NCBI GenBank assembly: GCA_949130495.1 | Contig: OX422213.1 | Span: 206,143,660 to 206,207,659 of the forward strand | DNA: 64,000 bases | Direction of reading: 5' to 3' | DNA from: Sambucus nigra | Lineage: Eukaryota > Streptophyta > Magnoliopsida > Dipsacales > Adoxaceae | Part shown: one piece after another, positions 23,895 to 34,818 of the stretch | Layout: each line of letters begins with the position of its first letter | Numbering within the stretch: the stretch's first letter is position 1 | Made by a program: the position numbers and the translations under genes | The notes under the pieces: generated by a model | What the model was told of the DNA's origin: nothing | Seen by the model: the letters and a program-made list of their open reading frames with translations, nothing else | The model's database searches: none

Positions 23895-24470
23895 TTAATT
23901 ATTCCAATATAATTTAATTAATCCCAATTTTAATTTGCAATTTATCCAATTATAGAAGTCATTAAAAATAAGGGGTGTTACATACTTCTCCCTTATAATG
24001 AAATTTCGTCCTGAAATTCGAAAAAAGAAAATATCTGGTATGAACAACTCTGGGTATCCCTCGCGTATCTCATCCTCGCGCTCCCAAGTAGACTCATCGA
24101 CATTATGATGCCCCCACTGAACATGTATAAGCGGCACTACCTTCAAACTCAATCTTCTCTCACATGGTCGAAGGTAGCTACTGGTCTCTCCTTGTATGAA
24201 ATATCAGGCTGTAAGTCTATCTCCTTCCCGTGGGTATCGTCGTAATGAAGAAATATGGAACACATCATGAATATGGTGCAACTGCTCTGACAACCCGAGT
24301 CTATATGCCATTAGCCCAATCCGATCGATAATAGGAAATGGCCAAACGTACCTTGGCTCCAATTTACCTTTCTTCCAAAATCTCATTTTCCCCATACATA
24401 GGAGGCACACGCAGTAGCACCTGATCCCCCACATCAAACTCCAAAAAGGGCCGCTTATTATCAGCAAACT
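23895..24470 (-). pseudogene. Integrase C-terminus and chromodomain of the Tekay-type element
   Basis: At 24204-24467 the minus strand reads KKGKLEPRYVWPFPIIDRIG, then HDVFHISSLRRYP, the conserved GKLSPRFIGPFEILERVG...HDVFHVSxLRKY chromovirus integrase tail. At 24152-24060 it reads VPLIHVQWGHHNVDESTWER, then EDEIREGYPELF, the chromodomain core (VKVxWxxH...EEATWExExxMRxxYPxLF). A stop and frame change separate the two. The coding end runs across the polypurine tract and about 90 bp into the LTR. Chromodomains steer integration toward marked chromatin. Confidence 0.8.
23983..23994 (-). promoter_or_regulatory. Polypurine tract next to the 3' LTR
   Basis: The minus strand reads AAGGGAGAAGTA immediately before TGTAACACCCC, the LTR start. 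In LTR retrotransposons this purine run primes plus-strand DNA synthesis. Confidence 0.75.
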
Positions 24471-25480
24471 CTTCTGTCTGTCCTAAGCTATCCGTATATG
24501 GATCTGAATCATCTCTATCTTATATGAAGTATCCTGAATCAACTCTGGTCCGAGTAGCTTATTTTCTCCCACCTCCAACTAGCAAGTTGTCAAATGACAC
24601 TATTTACCATACAGTGCCTCAAATAGGTTCATGCCAATAGTAAACTGGTAGGGGTTATTATAGGCGAACTCCACTAGTGGGAGATACTGCTCCCAACCTC
24701 CCTGAAGTCGAGGATACATATCCATAACATAGTTTTTAACATCTGATTAGTCATGTTTGCCTGTCCATCCATCTGCGATTGATAATATATACTCAATCTC
24801 AACTCGGTACCCATAGCCTCCTAGAAACTCTCCCAAAATTGAGATATAAAAATCTTATCCCCGTCGGACACAATGCGTAATGGCACCCCACGCAATCTCA
24901 GTATCTCTGTAATAAAAATCTGGGTGTACTATCCTGTAGTGTAATTAGTCCGAACTGGCAAGAAGTGAGCTACCTTAGTCAGACGATCCATAATCACCCA
25001 TATGGAATCACGACCCCTCTGTGAAGTAGGTAACCCAGTAATAAAGTCCATGGAAATGCCCTCCTATTTCCACATAGGAATCTCCAATGGTTGTAGGACT
25101 CCTGTTGGTCTCTGGTGGTCCACCTTCACTAGCTGATAGGTGGTACACCTCGAGGCGAACTCAACAATGTTTCTCATCATCCCACTCCATCATACCGCCG
25201 TCTTATGTCTTGGTACATCTTATCCCCTCCAGTATATATCGTAAATTGGGACCTGTGCGCCTCGACTATCACAACGTGTCATAAGTCCTCCCCCAGGAAC
25301 TATTAGCCTCCCATTGAATCAAAAACCTCCCTCTAAACTAATGGAGTACGGCTCAACTCCCCCAGCTAATAGCTGCCTAATATGCTCTTGATAAAACGTA
25401 TCCGTCGCCTATGCTTGTGCCTGTGCCTGTACTACCCTCATGACAATCTGGGGTGTAACAGTCATAACTGATATGAATGA
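24471..25480 (-). pseudogene. Integrase core of the Tekay-type element, broken
   Basis: Minus-strand reading around 24940-25070 shows the [17 protein letters not shown] segment with [20 protein letters not shown], the integrase core with its first catalytic Asp. Several stops and frame changes run through the block. It lies between RNase H (higher coordinates) and the C-terminal tail (lower), as expected. Confidence 0.65.
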
Positions 25481-26114
25481 TCAAGCAACTGCATCCTGAT
25501 GACCTAACTCCTTCCATTTTGCCTTCCACACCTCAGACACCTCCCCCACTGGTCTATGGCTCATTGCATCTGCCACCACGTTGATCTTCCCAAGGTGATA
25601 CTGGATCTTGAACTGATAGTCCTTCATAAATTCAAGCCACATGCGCTGACATATATTCATCTCTCTCTGAGTGAATAAATACTGTGGTGACTTGTGATCT
25701 GTGAACAAGCGAAAATTCTCCCCTAATAAGTAATGTTTCCAAATCCGAAGGTCAAAAACAAATGTAGCTAACTCCAAGTCATGGGTGGGGTAATTTTTTT
25801 TCGTGAGGCTTAAGCTTACGAGAAGCGATACCTATAGCCTGATTCTCCTGCTAAAGTACTCCCCCAACTCCCTGTAGGGATGCATCAGTGTAAACTAGGT
25901 ACTCCACTCCTGGCCTGGGTAGAAAAAGAACTGGTGCTGAAGTCAACTTATCCTGCAGCTCATCAAAAGCAGAGTGACAAGCGTCATCCCAGGTGAATGA
26001 CACCCCTTTGCGAGTCAAGTTAATCATAGGACCCTCAATCTTTGAAAACCCTCGATTAAACCGCCTGTAATATCCCACCAATCCCAAGAAATTGCGTACA
26101 TCCATCGGTGTCAT
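25481..26114 (-). pseudogene. RT end and RNase H of the Tekay-type element
   Basis: At 26114-25851 the minus strand reads DVRNFLGLVGYYRRFNRGFS, then FTWDDACHSAFDELQDKLTS and YLVYTDASLQGVGGVL, the RT connection and start of RNase H with its first catalytic Asp (TDAS). At 25777-25481 it continues [20 protein letters not shown], then [20 protein letters not shown], then AMSHRPV, the end of RNase H. One stop after GGVL and one frame change separate the two parts. Confidence 0.85.
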
Positions 26115-26210
26115 GGGTTATCACTACTCCCTCATCACTGACACTTTACTCGGGTCCATCGATATACCTCTCTCTGAAATAATATGCCCTAAAAACTGCA
26201 CCTCACATAA

Positions 26211-26950
26211 CTAAAACCCACATGTTTTAAACTTTGCATACAGCTGATGCTCACACAGTGTTTGTAATACCTGATGTAAATGCTCGACATCCTCCTCCTC
26301 AGTTCGAGAGTAAATCAGAATATCATTAATGAAGATGATAACAAACTGATCTAAGAACTCTTTAAAAACCCTGTTTATTAAGTCTATGAATATGATCGGT
26401 GCATTAGTTATCCCGAATGGCATAACCCTAAACTCGTAGGACCCATATCTCGTGAAGACGGTAGTCGTAAACATATCATGCTCCCTGATACGCAACTGAT
26501 GATACCCGGATCTCAAGTCTATATTCGAGAAGTAGTCATCTCCTATAAACTGGTCAAATAAGTCATCGATTCGGGGCAACGAATACTTAGTATGTATCGT
26601 GACTTTATTCAGTTCCCGATAGTCAACACACAGTCGCAACGATCCATCCCTCTTCTTTACAAACAATAGAGGGCAAGCCACAATGACGTACTATGACGTA
26701 TGAACCCCTTTACCAATAGCTTCTCAATTTGATCCTGTAGCTACCTCATCTTTGTAGGAGCCATATGGTAAGGTGCACGTGCTATTGGCCGAGTTGCCGA
26801 CGCTAAGTCTATCACAAAATCTATCTCCCTATTGGATGGAAATCCCAGTATCTCCTGGAACACATCGACGAACTCACGAATAAGGGGGATCGAATCCACT
26901 GAAATAACTACCTCCTAAGAGGTCTTCTCCTCTATGTAGTATAGGTGGGA
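26211..26950 (-). pseudogene. Reverse transcriptase of the Tekay-type element
   Basis: An open segment at 26681-26211 reads [20 protein letters not shown], then [20 protein letters not shown], then [20 protein letters not shown], covering RT blocks 1-4. The catalytic motif, normally FIDDILIYS, reads FINDILIYS, so the first Asp of the pair is Asn. Upstream (26930-26700) is the PPTR-type entry with ARAPYHMAPTKM. This enzyme could not copy RNA even without the stops, unless the change is recent and complemented. Confidence 0.85.
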
Positions 26951-26989
26951 GGACGAGCCTCACTTAGGACGAGGCGTCGCTACCATAAC

Positions 26990-27330
26990 CATCTCCTATC
27001 CTCGTATAGCAAACAAAATACTCCTACTATAACAGTCAATCATAGCCCTATACATGGCTAACCAATCCATGCCTATAATAGCGTCCTGCTCTGTCATGTC
27101 TAACACAAGCATGTCAGCGGGCAAAATCAGTCTTCCAATGTCTATACTCACCCCCTGAAAGATAAAGAATATGAGTGTCCCATTGCCCAATGGTGAATTT
27201 ACACAAGTAACCGTACTATTGGTCGTATCTAATAATCCCGTGGCCCATGCAAACCTAGTGGCTATAAATGAGTGCGAAGCCCCGATGCCAAATAAAATAT
27301 ACCCAGAAATGCCATGGATGAAAAACATAC
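26990..27330 (-). pseudogene. Aspartic protease of the Tekay-type element
   Basis: The minus strand reads ILFGIGASHSFIATRFA at the position of the active site (usual form LxDSGASHSFIS), so the catalytic Asp is replaced (GIGA). The rest follows the family: LPADMLVLDMTEQDAIIGMD, then WLAMYRAMIDC, matching the DxILGMDWLxxxxAxIDC region. Confidence 0.75.
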
Positions 27331-27419
27331 CCTTAACGGCAGTGGAGCCTATGGTGCTGGCGCCTGGTGGATGCGATACACATGCCCATGTTGTAACTAC
27401 CCCTGCTGAGGTGGGGCTA

Positions 27420-28572
27420 CTGGAGCTACTGGTGCTGTGGGTAAGGATGGTACGGATGCTGGTGCTCAGAGGGCGACGGGAAAGATAGGTCTCTGAGGCT
27501 CCTGGAGGCCTCCCTGATGCTGTTGTACTCAGCCCTTATCAGGGCAATCTTGTCTCTTATGGACAATCTTGCCATATATAAAACACCTCCCAGTAAAGTT
27601 TCCTCCCTGCTGACCCTGTTGTCCTCGGCCCTATTGGTCGTTGCCACCCCTCCATTGGCCCTGCTGGCCCGACTGACTCTATTGGCCCTGCCAAAAACCT
27701 CCATGTCCCTATTTAGAATTACCAAATATGAATCGTTTAGCAGGTCCTCTGGTGGGAACTCTGCTCACCCTGCCTAGGCTGACTCTGAGCTAATGGTGCC
27801 CCGCTAGCACTACCACCCCCGGTTCTGCCCCGATGGTTGGATTTTCCTCCTCGTTTGCTCCCCTTAAGATGGAAGTGGTGGTCTTGGCAATGTAATAAGG
27901 CATAATTTAACACCTTTGTGTACGTTCGCAAAGAAGGTTTACCCAATAGGTACTGTCGAATCCTCCAAGTCAGGCCATCCATAAACATCTGAATCCTATT
28001 TATCTCAGTAGGCACTTCCCCCGGCACAAGATTTGTCGTCCTCGTAAATTCTTCCTCATACTCAGCAATCGTCTTCCCCTCCAAGGTGAGATCTAACAAT
28101 TTCTTCCTCATCTCAGTCTGGAAGTATTTGCAGACTCCTGTATCGCCATATTATCTCTCTCCTTCGCTGTGGTAGTGGACTCCCACCATTGTAATGCCAC
28201 CCCGACTAGCTTAAAAGTATATAGGATCTACCTTTGAACATCGGTACACTCGTACATCCTGAGGTGCCTATGGATGTACTTATTCCATTGACTCGCCACC
28301 ACTACGTCTGAAATCCCTAAGAACTCTAAGGGATGTGCCTTCTGGAAGGCATCCCTAAATCGCTCCCACGAAGAGGGGAATGCCTGAGTCTGTGCTGGTG
28401 TCACCAACTGTGCCTGGGGTGGACCCTTCTGTGCTACCGTAGCTAATGCTGCATTCACTACTTGGGAAACTATGGCGGACACCTCTACAGCCTTCATGGT
28501 GCCCTGTGCTGGGGCCAACTGAGGCTCCGACTATGCCTCTAGGTTGGCTCGTGTGGCACGTCGAGGAGGCAT
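27420..28572 (-). pseudogene. gag of the Tekay-type element
   Basis: The likely start is the ATG at 28572, opening MPPRRATRANLEA, a form common in chromovirus gag, about 175 bp after the PBS. The capsid region follows: SSWERFRDAFQKAHPLEFLG (28350), LVGVALQWWES, then TIAEYEEEFTRTTNLVP and RIQMFMDGLTWRIRQYLLG (28060-27940). A zinc knuckle at about 27555-27600 reads CFIYGKIVHKRQDC, with the second Cys lost and His-Cys retained. A stop lies in codon 14, and frame changes follow. Confidence 0.8.
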
Positions 28573-28746
28573 ATGAAAGGAGAAAGAATTTTCTATCAGT
28601 CCACAATTCAATATGACTTAAAATAGTTGAAAACATAAATGCACAAATAAGAATATACCAATCCTAAAAAATAGGGCTCTACATAAAAGAACGCTACGCT
28701 GAAAACATAATAAGTTGCACAGATCTTAAAGACTCTAGAACCTGAT

Positions 28747-28758
28747 GCTCTGATACCA
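28747..28758 (-). promoter_or_regulatory. Primer binding site, initiator tRNA-Met type
   Basis: The minus strand reads TGGTATCAGAGC exactly, two bases after the CA end of the LTR at 28761. A perfect match to the initiator-Met PBS. Confidence 0.9.
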
Positions 28759-28760
28759 TC

Positions 28761-29708
28761 TGTGAAACCCCGCTTAATTAAATACCAGGTAAGCAGGCCT
28801 TTATTAAATTAAAAATAAAATATCCAGATTGGTTCATTCTTATCATCACTATCGAAAAACTTTTTACTAAATACTTACCACCTAGTATATGAAAAGCTGG
28901 TGTCAAATTTTATCTTTTTATTAACATGCAATGATTTAAAATAATTAAACAATTTAAATAGCACATCCACCATACTAAATTAATCAACACCACAAATAAT
29001 GAAATACTGAATCAAATAATATATGACGGGAGTAAACACCCTAGTCTGAAACTCTAATAGAATAATCCATATAAAAACTAAATCCACGACTAAATAATAA
29101 AGGAAATACAATGTCTCTAGAAGTAACTGCTAATAGAAGATGGGCGACATGCCCGACTGAGATAAAATAAAGGATGCATCAGATCTGAAAGGAATAGAGG
29201 CATGTACTAAACTAGGACATGCAACCATCCACAGCAACGACAACAACGGCAAATAGAAATGAACTCCTAAGCTAGGCCTCCCTATGGCTGGGGACCTAAA
29301 ATGGTTTTTACAAAAAAATAGATTTGGGAAAAACAGGCTAGAGCCCAAGTAAAAATATTTAAAAATTCAACAAGTATTTAAAATGCATAATTAGCAGATA
29401 TTATTTGCATATTAGGTTCACGACTCTCACTTGAGGTCCTCACCCCTCAACTAGTGTTCACGCCTAATGTATACTCCTAACCCGTCCTAGTTATGATACC
29501 TCGCCTAACTAGTTCGAATTAAATATTTTACTTCATCTACTAACTTTTGGTACTCATTTGTGTCACCCATACAACAACAATTTATGTTCTATGTCTATTA
29601 TACATTTATAAATTTCTCATGAAATATTAAATTCTTGCAAACTTATATACATTTAGATATCACTATCTTTCTCATATACTAAGCACAAATAGTAGAATTA
29701 AATCACAA

Positions 29709-29755
<47 letters not shown>

Positions 29756-30043
29756 ACTCTAATTACATATACTATTATAGCACCCTTAGGCTGAGACATG
29801 CAGTGCATGTATACTCTGCTATTATATCCTAGTACATCGTGCATTGTATAAATGACAGTTGGTTTTGTATCTCTCTCCAACCAAAAAATACAAATAACAT
29901 ATATTGGAGGCGAACATAGTCCCCAGCCAAATGGGTCGCACACATACCTATGCTCCCATTCAACCTTCGAAACTATCATACTCTCGGATATCACGTGTAC
30001 AAGGTCCTATGTTCTGGGTATAAGTCTAAAATCCCCCCAATAA
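28761..30043 (-). repeat. 5' LTR of the Tekay-type element, start lost
   Basis: Homologous to the 3' LTR: 28761-29345 pairs with 19827-20403 and 29810-30040 pairs with 21136-21375. It is cut at about 30043, where a Tat-type LTR begins. It includes a (TA)n run at 29709-29752. In this copy the 29346-29810 stretch, replaced in the other LTR, is preserved. Confidence 0.8.
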
Positions 30044-30639
30044 TGCCCTCATTAATGCCCGCATACTTCCAGCCAATGAAAAACTTTTCGCCAAAGGTTG
30101 AGATCCCATGCATTTAATGCAATATCTTTCACATTAATGATGCGTGTTTGTGCATTTAATACGGTCAAATCACACCTGGCATAGGCAGGTTTATTCGAAT
30201 AACCTGTCCTTCATATAAATACACCAGATCAATAGTTTAGAAGAGAGAGAACATTCAGAGTCGGCCTAAAATTACTGCCCAACTGTCCCCATACACGAGA
30301 GTTAGTTTGTGAGAACACTTATTCCCCCTCTCCATTAATAGCCATATCATTGAGAATTAATTGAGTTTGAAGTTCCTGCCTTGCCTTTATTGTGCCTAGA
30401 GTGCTTGCTCTTTCTCCCTCCGACCATGCTACCTGCTGGTCCCATATATTTATTATGCTTGTTATGAGTTTATGGTGCCAACATATCATCTAATACAAGT
30501 CTTAAATATTGAGACCTTATGTCCCCCATTAACATGTATTCCTTATTAAAGTTTAAAATTGTACGGTGTTGATTCCTCTCTTGATAAGGGGTCACGCCTC
30601 ACTTGATATTAATTATATTCCAAGAACCCACATCTTACA
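30044..30639 (+). repeat. 5' LTR of the Tat-type element (about 596 bp)
   Basis: It starts TGCCCTCATTAATG right where homology between the two Tekay-type LTRs ends, and finishes CATCTTACA two bases before the PBS. A TATA box CATATAAATACA lies at 30212, followed by an AGAAGAGAGAGAAC leader. No second copy is present to confirm the limits. Confidence 0.65.
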
Positions 30640-30641
30640 TT

Positions 30642-30659
30642 TGGCGACTCTACTGGGGA
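30642..30659 (+). promoter_or_regulatory. Primer binding site, tRNA-Arg type
   Basis: TGGCGACTCTACTGGGGA corresponds to the PBS form TGGCGACTC...TGGGGA used by Ogre/Tat-type elements. It sits 2 bp after the LTR CA end and 20 bp before the gag start codon. Confidence 0.8.
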
Positions 30660-30678
30660 GGTATTCTCTTTTGAAAAG

Positions 30679-32228
30679 ATGCCAGAGAATGACACCGCCA
30701 CAACCATTGACTTTGACGCCATAAAACGTGAGGAGGTGGCAAACCTCACCAGGCTACCCGAGGGAGTGAGGGTAGCACGGACGGATCCTAGTTCGTCCAA
30801 TACCGGTGTGATGAAAATGATGGGTGTGCAGGCAGGGATAGGCCCCATGCAAATGATGGGACTGATGGGTTTGTTCGCAGAGTTCATCAAAACTCCGGCG
30901 GCTCAGGCGATGTTGGGGGTTCCTGTGGGAGTGACCTCTTTGAATACGCCCCCCGCAGCCATAGCAACTCCGATTGTCACAGGAGGCGTTGCCACGCCCG
31001 TTTTCAATAGCAGTCTCCGCACTACTCCACCACCAACCTTTGGCAATGTGCCTCCCACCACGGTCCCACCCATGATGACAGGGCCAACACCGTAAGGTGG
31101 GGGAATGACTTTGGCGAATTAAGTTGCGACGGCCGGCGCGAGAGTAAGTGCGCCACTCGCTCCGGTGACTCCGACGGTAACCGTGGCGTAACTAGTTAGC
31201 TCTTCACCATCCAACTTGGAAGAGAAGAAGAAGGAACTGCTAAAGTTCATAGCCGTGTCCAAAGGGGGAGATAGTTCTTCGGTATACGATAACTTTCGTA
31301 CTTCGTACCCAGAGGCATACAACAACGAACCCTACCCACAAGGGTATATTCCACCAATCTTTGAGAAATACACAGGGAAAGGTGCAAACCCAAAGGAGCA
31401 CGTGAAAAGATTTATTAAAAGCCTTGGGGCCCACTGCAATGATAAAATAATGAGGTTGAGGGAATTTTCAGAGTCTCTGACAGAGAAAGCATACACGTGG
31501 TACTCCCACTTGGCCCCAGGAAGCATGGACTCTTGGGAGGAATTACGCGTTTTGTTCGTACAAAAGTTCTTTTTGGCTGAGGATGAGTTTACACTCACAT
31601 AGAAAGCACGTGAGAAATAAAAGTCCGGGGAAGATATTGTGGCCTATATTAGGAGGTTTCTCGAACGCTCTCTAGATGTGAGAGATGAAACGCAAGAGGA
31701 TAAGCTTTTGCAAGTTTGTGCAGAAGGCCAACTTCCTGAATACATATGCCACTTGATAAACGAAATACGAGATTGGACGTTCGCGGCATTCCTGAAAGTG
31801 GCGAGGAACATTGCTTTGGTGGTGAAGCTCATACTACCCCCGCCTGCCTTATCAAACTTTCTATTAAGACCAGCTGTTACCTTAGGGAGGGGAATACCCT
31901 CGAGGGTCAACTACGCAGACGATGAGGCCAATGAGGAAAATGGTGGCGGTTGAGGAGGTAGAAGGGGGAGAGACAACAAGAGAAGATTGAAAGATGAAGA
32001 AGATCCCCCCGAGGTATTTTCACGGTAGAATAGGATTTGAACTTGTATGATCTTATGGTTCGTGATAAATTATGCAGGCCGATCAACGTCAACATGGCAC
32101 AACTCTCTCTGGAGGGCGGGGAGAAGCCTCATTATTGTGCGCTTCACAATAGGGTAAACCACCCTACCAAAGTCTGTTTTTCATTGAGGAGGTTGATTGA
32201 CCATCATGTAAAGAATGGAGACATCTAG
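30679..32228 (+). pseudogene. gag of the Tat-type element
   Basis: The ATG at 30679 is 20 bp after the PBS and opens an N-terminal region rich in Pro, Thr and Met (30679-31095). The capsid core follows at 31330-31600: YIPPIFEKYTGKGANPKEHV, then LREFSESLTEKAYTWYSHLA, PGSMDSWEELRVLFVQKFF, the Tat/Ogre gag motif. Its continuation (31639-31830) has VAYIRRFLERSLDV and YICHLINEIRDWTFAAFLKV. At 32130-32190 is HYCALHNRVNHPTKVCFSLR, a C-H-H-C type knuckle. In-frame stops at 31093, 31600 and 32226 and frame changes break it. Confidence 0.8.
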
Positions 32229-32672
32229 TTGCCACAAACTAATGTGAATGATAACCCTTTACCACCACATGGTGCTTATATGTTCAACGCTTTCGATGAG
32301 GAGGCTGAACGATTGATGAGAGAGCAGTGGTGTGAAGAGAGCGACTTCAAAGAATCCCTAGAAGAATTTACCTTCGATCTAGCTCAGCTCCATCTAGGTG
32401 ATGAGGTTGGGGATGTAAATGAACAAGAGATAGAAGCACACTACTCCATTGAAGGACTTAGCAGGCAGATGGAGGCTTGCTCACTGGGGGAGGTAAATGC
32501 AGTGATAGCCTACGATGAGGCTGCATATAGAGACATGGAGGAAGTCTGTGAGGTGGAAGATGACCAAACAGATTTGTGGATCGAATGCGCAATAGTTGCT
32601 CGATCGCCAAAGTTTAGATGGTTCTTCGATCAGATTGGCCTCCCTGAGGACTCCCGGCTGGAAGTCACGTGA
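32229..32672 (+). pseudogene. Acidic linker region between gag and protease
   Basis: A 147-codon open segment rich in Glu and Asp, beginning QTNVNDNPLPPHG and including YMFNAFDEEAERLM. Position between the knuckle and the protease matches the variable gag-pro linker of Tat/Ogre elements. No enzymatic motif is visible. It follows a single TAG after the gag segment. Confidence 0.6.
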
Positions 32673-32699
32673 GCCATCTTGGAGATCGCGAAGAAAAAC

Positions 32700-33209
32700 A
32701 TGGCATCACACTTGAAGTAGAAAGGGACTATGGCTAAGCTCGTGAGGAGGTACCTCTCAGAGGTCACATTCTTGAAAGCTGATAGACTGATCAGGTATCC
32801 CCACAATAGACCCTTGTATGTCACGACGTCTGTGAATGATTGTGTTTTCTCTCGTGTCTTGTTAGATGGGGGAGCATCTATCAATATAATGCCTATTGGG
32901 TCATTTTATGCAATCGGGCTGTCAGAGACAAGGATAGTTCCCCACTCATTGGCAATCTCAGGGTATGATAATCAATCGTCCAAATCAATAGGCTATGTTA
33001 ACATGGGCATCAAAATGGGGAATATCACTTCCCATATCAATTTCCACATCATGAACTTTGAACCGTCATATTAACTGCTAGTGGGAAGGGTCTGGATGCA
33101 GAACCACAGATTAGTGCCTTCCACTCATCAACAGTGTGCTAAAGCAAATATAAAAGGCAAAGAGGTGGTGATCCGAGCCACTAACAAGCCCTTTGCAAAG
33201 GAGGAAGCT
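32700..33209 (+). pseudogene. Aspartic protease of the Tat-type element, split by Athila insertion
   Basis: The segment reads RPLYVTTSVNDCVFSRVLLD, then GGASINIMPIGSFYAIGL, the active-site region in the DGGAS/DGGSS form that is usual for Tat elements. Then SLAISGYDNQSSKSIGYV, NMGIKMG and, after one stop at 33072, LLVGRVWMQNHRLVPSTHQ, the LLGRPWxHxxxAVPSTxHQ end of the protease. The frame KPFAKEEA is cut at 33209 by the Athila-type LTR and continues at 41638 after the AAGCT duplicate. Confidence 0.85.
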
Positions 33210-34818
33210 TGACGCGACTTGAAAAGTGTTTAAAGTGCGTGCTTCTATCGGCTCAATTTTAAACCGATGACGTTAGTAATACCCGATAATTCGGGGTCGA
33301 ATCCTCAGGGAAATAGGACGAAGAATCGTGACGACGTAGGAAAGATGACTAATCCTAACTTGACTCTAAAAAGAAACAAAAAGATGCTTAAGATGGGAAT
33401 AACTACTAAACTAAATGCAAACTAAATTAAACTACTGAATTACTACGTGAGCAAACTTAAATAACTAAGAATGAATTAATATGGATGAGTAAAAGTAGGT
33501 TGGAATACACTCGCTCGAACCTAGATTTTATTAAAAGTAATCTTAAATTAATTAATTATTCAAACCGAGATTTTATTAATCTCAAGCACTATATATATGA
33601 GGTTCAAGCTTGCATCATACATTGTCAAAATTAATAGTAAAATGGTCTTGAAATAACTACATGTGCATTGCACCCTTAATTACCCTGGCTACCTAGGGCA
33701 AACGAGGTAAAAAGGCTTACAATGGTTGTGTAAGTACACTACACGATTCGATCAGTTACTTAACTCCGAGGATTATTTTTATATCCATGCAAACTACATT
33801 GGGTTGGGTTCATGCATCCCAACCCTTGAAAACTTAGCTGGACATATTAAATCTAACTATGCATGAATTAGCTACGTTGCATGTGAAGGAAATCATGATG
33901 TAAATGTTATTAACTAAGCAAGAATACGAATGGAGACAACAATAATAGAATTAAAACTTGAAATCAAACCCGAAAAAATGTAATCTTCAAGCACCAAAAT
34001 AACTCTATCTTCCTAGGGTTTTCTCCTACCTTGCTCTATATGAAAAATTAATGTAAAAAGAAGCTCTCCCAAGTCTGGAAATAAAATACAATATATATCC
34101 TACGAATTTTAACAAGAGTTTGAGCAATTTGGAACTCTGAGGAGGAAGAAGAAAAATTGGAAAAATCACGACTGAAACGTTCGATCTGGTCTGTCGGATC
34201 GGTATCCAAATTCATACAGAGACTACATAATGGTCGGACCGATTCATTTTCTGGAATGTCTAGATCGGTCTGGTATCCAAAAGTGACCAGTGTGTTTTCG
34301 TCTTTCCGGACCGGTTCGGTTTCTTCTATAAACGAATCGGTCCGGCCTTTATTTTTTCACAGAATTCAAAATACCTTCGGATCGGTTCATTTTCAATCTT
34401 ATCCGGTCCGATCCGGTTCCTTGAATTAATTTCACTTGAATTTCTCATGGTTATCTCTCATCTTTCAATGCTCACAACTTGTACTTCGATGCTCGAATTC
34501 CGACGCCTTTTCGTCCTACGCGCTTGTAGACTCGAGGTCTTCAACTTTCATTCTGGTCCCTCGTCCGAATTCCAGCTACAAATGACTCTTTTTCCCTTTT
34601 GACTTTCCTTCCTTTGTTGATATCTCGGTGTTTAAGTTCTTCATCTCTTCACTAGCATTAAATACCTGTAAAAATCATGAAAAACATATAAACTCGAGGT
34701 ACTATGTGGAAATGGTCAGTTGCATATGAATGAGATAAATTAATACGAATTACGTTGTTTGTGGTTCTATAAGCTACTAAGTTAAGAGGATAAATTCAGA
34801 ATAATTTATGCCTAATCA
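33210..34818 (-). repeat. 3' LTR of the Athila-type element (1609 bp)
   Basis: Ends TGACGCG (33210) and CTAATCA (34818). It aligns with 40022-41632 throughout; by eye some stretches (33345-33530) differ at only a few bases in a hundred while the first 130 bp differ more. It carries a cluster of CCGGTTCGG/CGGATCGGT motifs at about 34175-34425. Confidence 0.9.
34175..34425. repeat. CCGGTTCGG-type motif cluster in Athila LTR
   Basis: Motifs such as CGGATCGGT, GTCGGACCGATTC, AGATCGGTCTGG, CCGGACCGGTTCGGT, CGAATCGGTCCGG and CCGGTCCGATCCGGTTCC recur at irregular spacing. Several contain the palindromes CCGG or CGGACCG. The other LTR has the same cluster at about 40983-41233. Confidence 0.75.

Larger units (their letters stand above)
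19827..23982 (-). repeat. 3' LTR of the Tekay-type element, with inserted material
   Basis: It runs in element orientation from TGTAACACCCC (23982), directly after the polypurine tract, to GGGGTGGCACA (19827). Its low-coordinate part (19827-20403) is clearly homologous to 28761-29345 in the 5' LTR, and 21136-21375 to 29810-30040. Between those blocks lies a 0.73-kb piece of Tat pol (20404-21137). Farther in are a (TA)n run (21539-21583), a GC-richer LTR-like insert (about 21640-22540) and a CGAATCGATTCG-type cluster (22797-22853). Confidence 0.8.
19827..30043 (-). mobile_element. Tekay/Del-type chromovirus (Ty3/gypsy), minus strand
   Basis: In minus orientation: 5' LTR (30043 to 28761, cut at its start), PBS (28758-28747), gag, protease, RT, RNase H, integrase with chromodomain, polypurine tract (23994-23983), 3' LTR (23982 to 19827). 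The long LTR, initiator-Met PBS, integrase C-terminus ending VFHISSLRRY and following chromodomain fit the Tekay/Del chromovirus lineage. The pol frame has few but clear stops, and key residues of protease and RT are altered. The element disrupts a Sirevirus integrase at 19826 (flank AATGA). The matching duplicate cannot be checked because its outer 5' LTR end is lost where a Tat element begins at about 30044. Confidence 0.85.

Noticed and set aside
33285..33315. GGTCGAATCC-like tRNA B box
   Set aside because: No A box or cloverleaf; the same segment occurs in both Athila LTRs (40100) as part of the LTR.
34157..34429. Plus-strand open frame over the LTR motif cluster
   Set aside because: Frame is created by the repeated CCGGTTCGG motifs; not conserved in the partner LTR, which has stops.
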